Assembly (NCBI GenBank): GCA_000711775.1
Contig: ARYC01017192.1
Coordinates: 62,001-126,000, forward strand
DNA: 64,000 nucleotides
Direction of reading: 5' to 3'
Source of the DNA: Oxytricha trifallax
Taxonomy: Eukaryota; Ciliophora; Spirotrichea; Sporadotrichida; Oxytrichidae
The notes beneath the pieces were generated by a model. It was given only the letters and a program-made list of their open reading frames with translations. It had not been told where the DNA came from and did not search any database. Both the position numbers and the translations under genes were made by a program. This document shows, in pieces, positions 34,222 to 46,218 of the stretch (position 1 is the first letter of the stretch; every line of letters begins with the position of its first letter).

Positions 34222-37190
34222 TAACACGCCAATAAAGCAAATGACAGCTTCGCTAATGAATAAGATTAAAACATTTCATAACAATAAAAGGAATATGAGA
34301 ATAAACAGCAGTTATTCAATAATCAGTAAAATTTCACTTTCGACAATAAACTTCATGACCAATCTCAGGATAATTGAGCTAATAACAGTTTCAGCAATAA
34401 TGAAACATTTAATTATAAACCCAAAATATAGTAAAATATGCCTGTGAATAAATCCAAATTTACCAATCAATATGGTGCTTAAAATAAAGTAAACCAGTCA
34501 TAAGATATTACAGATTAGGAATTATATTAGCAAGAATAGAGACTATCAAGGATAGGCAAATCAGAAGGAAAGAAAAAGCTAAAAATTAAAAGTGTTAAAG
34601 ATAAGAAACGGGTTTATCCCTCCGCTATCCTTGAGTATTAAAACATCAAGAATCTAAGTTACCTACAGACCCCTATTAATTCTCTTAAGATAAACGCTAT
34701 AATTTATATAAAGGCTCTTATTTATTTTTATAATTGTGTATTATAAGTAAAAGAGTGTGGGATAATAGCAAAGCAGCAATATTTATCAAGTTTATGAAAT
34801 TGATAAGCAAACCATTGTAAACAAGAAATAGCACATAAGCAATAACAGTAGCAGCAACCACAATAAAAGCTTAAAATAAAAGTAGAAAAGGGATTCAATA
34901 ATAGATATGATTGAAGGAGAATATTAAGAGGAATCCCAAGGGGACAATGGAGGAAGGACTTCAATTTTTTCATTCTCAAAAAAAGACAAAAAGTAACATC
35001 ACATCGATAAGTTTAGCTTAGCAGATTAAAATGAACAAGATCATATATTCTAAACGAAATTTAGTCTTCCTTAGGCTAGAGAAATATATTGATTTTAAAG
35101 TCTGTTTATTGAATATCTAAGATTTGATTTTGCTATTTTTAATTCAATAGAGGATCGATATAAGAGAATGAATATTTCAATAATATGCACCCATAAACCA
35201 CAAAGAGGTCAAACTTTTAACAGCCTCTAATTTATAATTTATATTTTGATTAGCATATCAAAGCCAGTCTTGGCTCACATACCCTCACTTCATCACCTTC
35301 TATACCATTTGATGATGATTAGCTTACTAACAAGCAAATAATTGGATTAATATGTGTTATATGTTATTAAGTGATTTTTAAGCATCATAACAGCTTTATA
35401 AATGAAGAAAATTAACAGAATTAAACTTAAGATAGTACAGCAAAGAAGCTAGAAATACCCATGAATTATCAAGATTTTAATTTTAATTACACAATACTCT
35501 TATACATATTTACTAAACACAGTTTTAGATAAACTTCTTATTTATGATAAGATTGGAAGAAGATAGAGTCAATGCGAATGAAAGAGAAATAAATGCATTC
35601 ACTTCCTAATCAGCAACTAGATAGAGAGCGTAAATTGAAGCTACATAATGTTCAATCTAAAATTCGATAAGATGCCATTTAAAACGGTAAAGTTATAATT
35701 TTTAGTTTTTTTATTAAATTTTAAGCTAACTAGGAGGAGACTCTTGAAGATGGGTTGAGATAGAAACTTTCGAGATTGAGATAAATCAATGTATAGGAAG
35801 AGCCATTTACTTATAGTTTATCAAAAGTTCATGATCGAACATTCATCAGCAAGATATTGCCATGTGTCCAGAGACAGCAACACAAGTATTCTTTAATATA
35901 TATATTGATAACTATAATATAATTCCCCTATTGGAGCAAGCAATTCAAAGAGTCCTAATCTCCTCAGAAACACATTTAGCGTGGAAATGTATGGGGAATT
36001 CTTAAAACACAAAAATAAACTAAAAGAAAAGCAAAAGCAGCAAGTTAATGCTCAAAAAGAGTAAGAGAACAAAAAACTGAATAAATCTCATAATGACATA
36101 TCAAATCCTCAATAAACCAATAAATCAACCATGAATTTCGGTGCATTTATCCAAAAATAAGCCAATTTTTCTTTCCAAAATTAAGACTAAAAGGCTAGTA
36201 CTATTGTGTATGAGAATCAAATGGATTATTCTACCCCTGGTGGTTTCATGAATATTTAAGTGTAGAATTTATCAGGGTAGAGTTCAAGAAGCAATATTAA
36301 ACAGTAAAAATTTAATACGATTACAGCTGAGCCTACCAATATATTTAAGCAGAAATCTACATCTCTGGTCAATAGTAATTTAAGAATTAAAAAACATATC
36401 ACTCCACTTGTTATTGATAAAAATATTGAGAATCTGAGTAAATTTGGACATCAAAAATCACAATAATTTGATAAAAGCGGCACTTCAAGGCAGTAGGTGC
36501 CTTAAAATGTGTTTAATTTAAGCTCTACTAGAAATAAAAATGCTTAATAAAATTAGACTAATAGGAGTTTATTTTATTTAGAATTTAAAAACAGTGTTTT
36601 AAAAACAATCAACATTATAGGATTATTATATTTTAAATAAGTTTCAATACAAATAGTAGGAAACTGATTAAAAATTACAAGAGCAACACTGGAACCATAA
36701 CCCCTCGAAGCATAGCAGATAAAATAAAAATAAATGACGATTTGAATGACATCACAGAAGCTTCGTAAAATAAATTGCACTATACAAGTTAACCCAAGAA
36801 TGAAAATAAAACAAAATTAAAAAATTTGTATATATTTTATGAAAGCATGACACCTAGAGTGATTTTTCCAAGAGTGAAAAAAACCACTCTGAGTGAAACT
36901 AGGCCTACAAATGGCACAAGAGGCAGTATGGGCAAAAGTTTAAAAAACATATTAATATGCTATTACTTAAAACTTTAGTTAATATTTTTTTTCAAGACAT
37001 ATTAAAGTTAGCAGAGTTTCGAAGTTAATTCATTATTGAGTGCCATTGGACTAAGTTTCAAAGAAAAAATGGAATTTATGCAGTAAAAGCGCGCAGAACA
37101 AGAAAAGAAAAAATAATTCCTATGCATCATCATTTCACTAAATAATGTAATAGTTAATTAAATTACTGATATTTTATTAAATTGTAAAAA
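34222..37190 (+). CDS. Large Gln/Asn/Ser-rich protein of unknown function
   Basis: A chain of open segments in the Gln-reassigned code: NDSFANEQDQNISQQQKEYE (34,240); NMPVNKSKFTNQYG to SAILEYQNIKNLSYLQTP (to 34,680); NKKQHISNNSSSNHNKS (34,820); ENEYFNNMHPQTTKRSNFQQ (35,180); EETLEDGLRQKLSRLRQI (35,740); then a Lys/Gln-rich helix EFLKHKNKLKEKQKQQVNAQ; and a final LLSAIGLSFKEKMEFMQQKR (37,050). An in-frame TGA near 34,370 and further breaks imply several IESs that I did not resolve. No domain recognised; start and end codons are uncertain. A minus-strand frame at 34728-34979 is a shadow. Confidence 0.5.
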
Positions 37191-37369
37191 GTGTTATATT
37201 AAATATATTCGGAATAGTATATTGAAAAGATATGAAATTAATTAGTTAGGTTTAATATAATTATTTGAAATATAATTACATTTATTTACTAACATTACGC
37301 CCATTATGGTTTTATATATTAAATAATCAACCAATTTATATGTATTTAAATAAAAATATGTATAAATTA

Positions 37370-40300
37370 ATGGAAAAAGTTAACTCTGTTGTGATGGTAT
37401 AAGGCTCCAAAGGTCTCATCGATATAAGTAAAAATATTGGAATTTCAAAGATTTTATATAGACTCTGAGGAGTACCAAGCGCTATCTATCAAGGAAAAAA
37501 AGAAGCTAGCTTGTAAGTATTGCAAGTTTTAACTAAAGTTTATTTGTCATATGTTTAATTTTAATTGAAATTTTGGCAATACAAAAACCTGAATTTGATT
37601 TAATGGTGAGATGGAAGAGGCAAATCTAAATGCTTACGTTATTTATCCCAGGCCTTTCGCCTTAAATTCAACAGCTCTCACACTTATTTTAATATCTACA
37701 TGCCCCAAATTTGTTGACTGTTAAATAACTAATATTTTCCATAGTGATGAATGAGTATGCTATTACGAAATGAATAAATTTATTGGCATTAAAATATTTA
37801 ACCATTTTTATATAAATTTTAGAATAAATAGCAAGTAAAAAGAGTTACAAGAACTTAGAAAACTCAAGAGGCTCTTATTGTTAATTTTATAGAAAAACGC
37901 AAAAATGAATAAAAATTAAGTAAGACATTTTCCAATTCACATATAATCATATAAATATCTATTAAATTCTAACACTGCAATTATTACAATATAAAAGGTT
38001 TAACGATAATATTATATTTATATTACTGATAATCTGTTCTGTGATAAATAAATAAAGAATTTAGCATCTTCAGTTTTGCCTGATTCTCTCTTTTGATATT
38101 AATTTATACCAACTTTTATAGTGGATGCAGATTCAGATGCTATCAAAGAGACTGGAATGGGATCAAACGAACATAAAAAACCTGCCTTCAACAGATCTAT
38201 AACTTCGAACAACGAAATTAACATGCAGGTAGTTAAATACTTTATGTTTTGTTTATAGATATTTTAAATTAGGAATTAAAATTATGAAAAGTAATGCTTA
38301 TTTTTTAACGACTTCCCACCAAAAGAATATGAATATTTTACTATTCACTATTTCCACAATCATGTCCTATATTCATTAGGTTACTTACGAACTCTAAGAA
38401 ATGGCTTGTTCTGCCGTCATTATGATGACACCTCCACATATTTTTAGATAAAACCTATAGAATAATGGAAAATACGTATTTTTAAAATTATAAATATGCG
38501 TGAATCCAGGGTTTCCAACTTTTAGAAGCCTCTTATCCTGTAATCAATCAACGATCTTCTGTACATTAAACGATAATCAATTTATGTTTTATATAAAATT
38601 TTGAATTATTTAAGTCTTAGATCCTGAGTTTATGATAAAATGTCGTAGCAAATTTAAGTTGTACTGGGACATTTTGATTATTATATTTGCCATATATAAC
38701 TCTATCGTGATTCCAGTAGAAGTAGCCTTCAGACCTATGCAGTTAAACAGTGCTGCAGAAATCGTCTTTGAGGCTATAATTATTCCTAGTATAAAAAATA
38801 GAGTGAAAGTATAAAAATTATGCACAATATTCGCATATTTTTTTATGTGTCTATAATTTTTAACCTGCCATTATTATTTTTATTTATCATTATTTACTTA
38901 GCTATATCATCTAATTTAAATAATTTCTTAGATATAAAGTGGATTTATGTTGAAATTTCTTTATAAATTTAGGGTAAATTAATAGATAAACATCATTTAC
39001 TATAATTAAGTCTATCAATTATTTTCATTAGCATCAATATTAATTATATTTAATCAATAACATGGTGTTTTTCATAGACATCTTCTTGAACTTCAGAACA
39101 ACCTACATCTCCGAAGTGAGTGGCGATGAAGTTTTTGATTTCAGATAAATTTCCCTCTTGTATGTGATGAAGGGTAAATTTTTCCTAGACGTGCTTTCAA
39201 GTATCCCCTTCAACGCCATGCAATCATCTTCAGAAGTGCTCCCTATTTTGGGTATGCTAAAACTATTTCGCTTAAGCAGAATAAATGTAGTCATTAGAAA
39301 CTTAAACATGAGGGCAGACACTAAGGCTTTGCTTAAGGTGCTGTGGTTGATATTTTTCTTGTTCTTTTACACACATATAATTGGATGTCTGTGGTTCTAT
39401 ATCACTCAGTAAGATGAGAAGTGGACACCAAAGAAGGACATGATCTTTGAAGATGAAAACGCTTATAACATATACTCTTCTTAGATTTAATACCCTTATA
39501 TATTCAAAAAATAATTTTCAAATTAAAGTACTTAAATATCAATAACAAGCTTATAACTTGACTTGAAATAATATTTCCTATTTTAGTTTGATTTTTATTG
39601 AATATGCCATTAACACTCCTTATAAAACTACTATTATTTATCTGTGTTTATTGGAAGGTAATATCTGGTGGCATTCTACACAGCTTACTTCCTAATCGCT
39701 TCTGGAGAAATGACTCCCCACACAAACCTTGAAATAGCAATGGCTTTCTTCATTATGCTTTTCAGTTCCCTGATTCTCGCAAACATTTTTGTGCAGATGA
39801 CCAACCTAAACGCAGAAATTAATATTAAGACAGTCATGTTCTAAAAGTAACTAGATACAATTAACACTGCAATTAATACCCATTAATTCAATTTATTTAT
39901 ATTGGTAACTACAGATCGCCTTTTAAAAATGATAAAAAGTATAATTAAAGTTAGATCATGATTTTTATCAATTTATTTGATATTTTTAGGAGAAAAATTT
40001 CAAAATGAAATAAAAAATTTGAATTCTAAGCTAACTTTATTTTTAAATAACCTATTATTATCAATAAAGAGGAGTATTAATAAATGTCTGCTTAATTTAA
40101 TAGTGTTCTAAATATTTAAGATTTTTAAGAAATGCACTTGTTATATATTCTAAATATGGTTAATAAAACTGAAAATATTATCACTTTTTATATGGTAGTT
40201 ATATAAAAAGATCTATTAGATAAATATTTATATTTGAATTTAAGCAGAGAATATAGTTTTTATATGTCAATTGAGAATCATAAGTTTCAAATTAAAAATT

Positions 40301-40954
40301 GCTAGTTCAATTTTAAGATTTAGGAAAATGTGACACCCTATTTAAATTCAAATATAAAATTACAAAGCTTTTTAGTTTTTAAATGGAAAATCTTGGACTT
40401 CCTAAAAAGCTTAAGAAGGAAATTAAAGAGTACTTTGTTAATACTTTCTCAAGAATGAACCAATAGTCATTTTTATATTATATATTTAATAGAAAGAGCT
40501 TAACACGTTCTTGAATGAAATATCCCCTTCACTCAAGTTGCAAATTCAATACCAAATCTTTCACGTAGCTCTAGAATCTAACATTGTTTTCAACAGCTTG
40601 TAATACAAAAAGCAAAAATTATGTTTATTTTAATACTAATATTACAGCCATGAGCACGATGAACACGGTGGAGATAGCCACAGACAACATGGACATGGTA
40701 ATGCTATGGAACACAGCATAGAAGATGAGCATAATAGTAGTCACAGCATTCTTAACTAGCTTATAAAGCGGTTAGATGTCCAGCTTGCCACTCCAGAATA
40801 AATTTTCGTTAATCAAGACGATGAAATCTCTGAGGGAAATGACTACATGTACTTCTTGGCCAAGGGCGATTGCGTGGTCTTAATCAAGGACAGAGTCTTC
40901 GATGGTCATGAGGAAGTCAAACATAGATCCCTGCTCCCAGGTGATCATTTTGGT
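37370..40954 (+). CDS. Ion channel with cyclic-nucleotide-binding domains, 5' part (scrambled gene)
   Basis: MEKVNSVVMVQGSKGLIDI (ATG 37370) leads to S1 FKLYWDILIIIFAIYNSIVI, typical of EAG/CNG/HCN-type channels, then S2-S3, S3 GKFFLDVLSSIPF, a weakly charged S4 LKLFRLSRINVVIRNLN, S5 FFLFFYTHIIGCLWF, a pore helix FYTAYFLIASGEMTPHTN, S6 FFIMLFSSLILANIFVQMT, a C-linker (LPKKLKKEIKEYF, NEISPSLKLQIQYQIF) and the first half of a CNBD ending SLLPGDHFG at 40954. The next base pair starts an intron (GTAAGTT). The selectivity filter lacks GYG. The CNBD is completed only by the minus-strand segment 42671-41197. Confidence 0.88.
37432..37460. other. IES, pointer ATATA, 24 bp
   Basis: ATATA at 37432-37436 and 37456-37460. 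Joining gives GLIDIDSEEYQALSIKEKKK; left in, it leads to TGA. Confidence 0.8.
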
Positions 40955-40991
40955 GTAAGTTAACCCATTTATTGAATTATCTCCTCTATTT

Positions 40992-41001
40992 TAACTCATT
41001 A
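40992..41001 (+). other. Inverted pointer, donor side (TAACTCATTA)
   Basis: A 10-bp sequence inside the intron that starts at 40955. Its exact reverse complement is at 42701-42710, just upstream (in minus-strand sense) of the CTATAG acceptor of the next exon. Joining the two by inversion builds an intron of about 76 nt. Confidence 0.85.
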
Positions 41002-41196
41002 ATAAATAATTGAATGCATAAAAATATCAATTTTATAAGAATTCGATAAATTTAATTAGAATAGGATTGTCTATAATTAAGTTTTTTGAAATGGCATATG
41101 ATATTTATTAAATCCTGAAAGTCTTGTAATATGGATTTTATAGTTAAAAATAGATTTAGTGTTTCTATATACTTGCGATAGTTATAATCAATTATT

Positions 41197-42671
41197 TCAT
41201 TTACGAGTTTTAGCTTGTTCTTCTTAAAGTTACAAGATTCTTCTCTCAATAACATCTATTTCGTTACCACTGTCTAATATCTTCATATTGGTGTTGAAGA
41301 TATCTTGATAAAGATCGTGATACTTTCTTTACTCTTTATCCATGTTTTGAGTGACATCCACAGCATTTTCTGCCTCCTTAATCTCGGTCTTAATTATTGA
41401 AAAAATAGATAGAAAATATCTTAATGCCTCTAGCCTTGTTTCTAGCTTCTTCCTTACGCTTTTTAATAATCATCTTAAGGATCTCATTCAAGTTAAGTTT
41501 CTTTCTGTCTTCTTTGATCTTAAGCCACATTTGCACACAGGCATTTTTAAGTTGAACTGTCAAATGATTTCTTTTAACTTCAACTTCCCAAGGTCTGCGA
41601 GGTCTCTTGTCCTTAGGAAACTTAAGGATGTAGTCTAGAGCTATGGCATTTGGTAAACTGAGGAGCTCAGCTTCCACTTTCTTGACTGATGCATCGAGCT
41701 CTGGGGAGTTCTTTCTGATGTTTGATAAAATATTATTGTAAGAATGCATTCGATTTGAGAAATTAAATTATAATTAATAAATTAAAATAATTAAATAGTG
41801 GCAGTTAACTTTCTGGAAGTCCTGACAATATGGTACTTGTTTGATAGAGAATTCAAAATTAGCTGGACTTTACTTTTAGCGGTACCCCTCTATCGCATCC
41901 CTGAAGCGAGTAAATCTACTTTAATTTTTTGTGATTTATTTAGTTGATTATATGCTAAAATTAAACTCAAGTTATCTCGCTTCAGAGATGCGATAGAAGA
42001 GTACCGCGAATAGTAAAGTCCAGCTAATTTTGAATTCTCTATCAAACAAGCACAATTTTATCTAAGTTTCAAGAATTTTAGCTGCCAAAATTTGCAATTA
42101 TATAAAATATATTTATAATTTAATTTCCCAAATCAAATGTATTCCTACAATATTGACACTATTAGAAGTTTTCGAGGTCATCGATTTAAAGTGCGAAAAC
42201 TGTAACTGTCTGAGTACATCTAGCATTTGTATCATTTTGGTCTGCAAATAAGAATCCTTGATGATTCAAAATACAACCTCTGGTCAATTTCTCGATTACA
42301 AAAGTTTCATCCTCTACTGTGTGCTCAATTTGTACCTCACCATTTTAAATGACGTACATGCATGTAGCTGTGTCATCAATCTTAAATAAAAATCCGTCTT
42401 TTTCAAAGTTTATTTTCTTCATTTTGTACATGAGCTCATGTTTCACTTAGAAGGGAACAGTCTTCAAGTAGTTAATCGAGTCAAAAGACTTCTCAAGAAA
42501 CAACTTAATGTTATCATTGTAGTGATAGATCTTATTCTTAAATTTATCTATCAAGTCTGGATATCTGTGAGTCATCTCATCAAAATGCTTCAGTGAAAGT
42601 TTTGCTAAGGTGCAGTAGTTATTGGCCTTAACACTGGCTGTTCTGGGGCATCCATAAATGAGAGATATTTC
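41197..42671 (-). CDS. Ion channel 3' part, inverted macronuclear-destined segments
   Basis: Read downwards from 42671: EISLIYGCPRTASVKANNYC completes the CNBD phosphate-binding cassette begun as PGDHFG at 40954; the rest of this domain, a second CNBD-like unit (INFEKDGFLFKIDDTATCMY, VIQNGEVQIEH) and, after the foldback element 42154-41731, a C-terminal helical part (NNILSNIRKNSPELD, EVEVKRNHLTVQLKNACVQM, EAENAVDVTQNMDKEQRKYH) ending at TGA 41197-41199. An IES with pointer ATTAAGA (minus strand) lies at 41388-41425. The pointer at the foldback junction is unresolved (ATT would keep frame). Confidence 0.87.
41388..41425. other. IES, pointer TCTTAAT (ATTAAGA in gene sense), 31 bp
   Basis: TCTTAAT at 41388-41394 and 41419-41425. 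In gene sense, joining gives KARGIKTEIKEAENAV. Confidence 0.83.
41731..42154. mobile_element. Foldback (long hairpin) element, copy 2
   Basis: Same family as 15071-15496: arms share GAGAATTCAAAATTAGCTGG, GGACTTTACT, GCATCCCT and TCGCTTCAG motifs, but the arms have diverged from each other. It fills the gap between two inverted channel-gene segments; its left outer end overlaps codons read as SYNNIL. Confidence 0.83.
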
Positions 42672-42700
42672 CTATAGATAGATTAAGTAAGGGCTTAATA

Positions 42701-42710
42701 TAATGAGTTA
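42701..42710 (-). other. Inverted pointer, acceptor side (TAATGAGTTA on plus strand)
   Basis: Exact reverse complement of 40992-41001; flanking bases differ on both sides, so the match is 10 bp long. Confidence 0.85.
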
Positions 42711-42770
42711 CAAATAAATTATTATTAAAATTATGTAGGTACTTATCGAAATTTTATAGAAAAAGATAAT

Positions 42771-44603
42771 TCAGTCGGTATATTAAATTTAGTTCACTTT
42801 ATTATTAAATTTTCCAGCTAGAAGTGAGTGATAAACATTCTAAGAATGTTTTTGAACAAAGTATATTTTTTACAGTTTAAATGCGAGTGACTGCTTTCTC
42901 TCAACCATCTCCTCCTTAAACCTCTGAAACTTTATTGCAGAAATCATTGCGCTCATGTGACTAGTCTCATTTAATAATTTAGATAGAGCCTTTGATTGAA
43001 TTTACTTTTTTGTTTATGAAACTCCAAGTTTCTCCAGATATTTAAGTTAGTTGTCAAACCCCTTTATTAGACTTTCGTCCAGAGCGCTTTTTGACTGTTT
43101 TGACAAGTGTCTTGCTTCATCAAAATTTTATGATAAATCCTAGAATCTTTTGCGTAAATCCTGTGTTTAATGCTGAGATTCAATTACCCTCTGCATTTTC
43201 TAACGGTAGGTTATCTCACCTTATTTTTAATTTGGTTTAAGTTTTGACTATGGACTATCTACGTAATCCTAGACTGGTCCTCGGACGGTAGATTTAGTTG
43301 TAGTATCCAATAATTTCATGCCAGTAAGATTTACACTAGCTGATGTGGGTTATGAGTATCTTGATTTTGATAGGGCAGTTGGAAAGAACCTCTTTAAAAT
43401 TAAATTTCTTTCTTTGGTTACATTTTTAATACCATTTCCAGATTCAAAAGTGTCATTAAATTCATCTCCAGAGTGACTATCATCTCTTGGCTTAGATAAA
43501 TTTTTTATTGGAAGGTTATTACTTTAAAATTACATTTTGTTAATAACAGAATGTGCACTAGATCTTATTTAAAATTAGTTTTATTACGATAATTTTCTAA
43601 TCTTAAAGTTTTTAGCAAAACTTAAGTCATTACTTTTGTTCCTTAAAGTATTGCTATTGAATTTGTTATTATATGAAGAAAAAGTTGTGTCTCTTGATTG
43701 TACTTTTTATTTAGTGACTATCTCTTAACTTTTCAAAATTTTAGCATTTATTAATTATCCAATACGTTTCTTTGCTCTTTGCAAAGTTTAAGGGTTTAAT
43801 TTTACTTATATTTACTTTAAGTCCTAATTGAAAATGTTTGTCTATTAGTTTAAGTCTATAATAACCTCTGGCTGTTCAATTACTTTATTCTAGTTAGATT
43901 TTAGCTATTGAAAGTTTCTCAAATGTTATCTTGCTTAAGGTTTTTATGTTTAGACTCTCTTTTCTGGTATAACAATTAGATCTTACTTTGATATTGACAT
44001 TCTTCGTGGTACTTCTTCGATTTTTATGAGGTCATGTGATGAAGTTTTTCTACTATTTCTCATTAATTAAGCTTCATTCTTAAAATCCTTGCTATTATTG
44101 TAAACTATTGAAGAGTTAAGAGACCCTGCATTATATATGGGCATGTTTATTTTGTCATTTATAGAGTCGTTTTGCGATATTTAGCTCTATATCTTAGCTA
44201 CTCTAAAAGACTACCTTCTTGATATACTCTGAGCTATTAAGGGCCTACTTAGATTAAGATCAACCATTATTTTAGCAGGTTTGAGCTCTCTAATGACAAA
44301 ACCTCTATCCTCTCTCTCATTATACTGAGTTGTATAAATTTCTTGTTTCTTAGAACTTACAGATGCCAATCTGTTTCTCTTGACTGAACTCATCCCAGAT
44401 TTAACTGATTCGTTATCTCTTATATTCATTAGTTGTGCAAAATCCTCATCTCCTTGAAACTAAAACTCCCTTGATTATTGCCTCATAAAGTGAGATTGGG
44501 ATGGCATTCTAGTTTACTTGAAAGATCCCTGTCTAAATTAAGTTTTCTCATTTTTAGGTGTGAATAATAGAATTTCCTAGCTCTCTATTGTTTAATCTGT
44601 CAT
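42771..44603 (-). CDS. Ser/Gln/Lys-rich protein of unknown function
   Basis: One uninterrupted frame of about 610 codons from ATG 44603 (MTDQTIESQEILLFTPKN) to TGA 42771-42773. It is basic and low-complexity in the N-terminal two-thirds and has a predicted helical C-terminal part (MQRVIESQHQTQDLRKRFQD, SHMSAMISAIKFQRFKEEM). No IES is needed, unusual for this window. It ends about 60 bp from the inverted pointer of the channel gene on the same strand. No family recognised. Confidence 0.7.
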
Positions 44604-44824
44604 GTAAATTTATCGGTTTAGTACTATAGTTTTTAGTTATTTATTGAATTAGAGTTGGTTTTCTTTCAGATAGAGTGAAAAGTAATCTTTTAATTTAAGT
44701 AATATTTATCTTGGGAATTAAAATATAAAGAACCCATTAATTATTAATAAATGCTTTATAAAAATTAAATTTAACTCCTTAATTAAAACATTCTTCACTA
44801 ATTTATAATTTGCAAATTATTAAA

Positions 44825-46039
44825 ATGGAGGCATTTGATATATTCGTTAGGAATTACGACGATGGAAAGCCAATGATCACTTTGACTGTTAACTCAACCA
44901 CAACCATTAAACTATAATTTTTAAAAAAGGATAACAAAGAATTGTGAAAATTAGTATACTTTAAATATTAAAATAAAAAAGAATGAGAAACTATTTATAA
45001 GAATATCAATCGAAGAAAAAATGAATTTTGGGTTTGTAGAATTGCAAAATTAAAAAGGCAATTTTCCGAGCAATGTAAAATGACAATATTATAATTCAAA
45101 ATTCATGAGTTTAACTAAATCTTGTAACAGACTCTGACGTATTTTACCCTGAGAAACAGCAATATTGGCACGATGGCATTGCTATGAAGAGAGACTATAT
45201 GACACTCGATGATTATGATGTGAAGCCAGGCGATACAGTTTATATTCAAGACAAGGGTGTACAAATCTCATATAGACTAGTAAGAAAAAATGATTATTCA
45301 TCCTTTTTAGTCTAAAATTTTGATAAATATTGGGCCTTTGATCACATTTACTCTCTTCAATCTCTATTGGCAAGAAATATTAATTTATCTTCTAATTTAT
45401 CTAATCTATGAGTTCTGCTTGAATGACAGAAAGAACATCAATCCTAGCTATGAATATACACATGCCTAAATCTTAGGAAACAGAATGATTTACATTCATT
45501 TTGGAAAAAGAGTTTATGAAAGCATCTTCGTTCACTTCTTCAGTAAATCTTCCAAGTCCTTAAACAAGCTAATTTGGGAGTTCGGCTATATCTGGTTATT
45601 CTTTGGCTTAGTAGTTCCATTTTACTTGTTCCATCCTTACTATAGTGAGAATCTCTGGTACAGTCTTCCCTACATACCTCATGAGTATATTCCTTAACTT
45701 TACCAGTTAATTTTCTGTGCCTTCGTATTCTTTGAGATTATGAATTTCCTATGCCATGTTCACTTGAAATCATTCAGACAAAGAGATGGAGACACAACTA
45801 GAGGTATCCCTCGCTATCACGGATTCAGCTTTGTTTCATGTGCTAACTATTTCTGGGAGTTCTTGGCTTGGTTATGCTTTGCTCTAATTTCTCAAACTTT
45901 GATGTCAACTGTCTATGTAGCTATAAGCTTTTTCAGAATGAACAGCAGAGCTTAAAAGAAACATCTTAGATACATCGCAGAATTCAAGAATTATTACCCA
46001 GCTGAGGAAAGAAGAGCTTTTATTCCCTATCTTTTCTGA
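44825..46039 (+). CDS. TECR: Trans-2-enoyl-CoA reductase (very-long-chain fatty acid elongation)
   Basis: Catalyses the last reduction of the ER fatty-acid elongation cycle. The N-terminal part is ubiquitin-like (MEAFDIFVRNYDDGKPMITL; LDDYDVKPGDTVYIQDKGVQ), followed by membrane segments and the steroid 5-alpha-reductase-type C-terminal domain: IPRYHGFSFVSCANYFWEFL, SQTLMSTVYVAISFFRMNSR and a final YYPAEERRAFIPYLF before TGA 46037-46039. A 31-nt intron lies at 45280-45310. The segment 44,940-45,125 contains in-frame stops and holds at least one intron or IES. The C-terminal catalytic part is one exon. Confidence 0.9.
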
Positions 46040-46218
46040 AAAGATGGTCCAATTTTGAATTTTTCAAGCAAACTTGCTCTATATTGTTCATTTTTGTTTT
46101 ACTGAATTTTTAATTCTTAACAGAATCAGTACCCTCTCTTTAGTCTATAAGAAAGAAAGTGTAAAGAGTTCAGTAAAATGATCTATTAGAAAACTAAGAA
46201 AACTTACTAGATGACAGC

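Noticed and set aside
34728..34979. Minus-strand Cys/Tyr-rich frame
   Set aside because: Antisense shadow of a Gln/Asn-rich plus-strand coding segment read with TAA/TAG as Gln.
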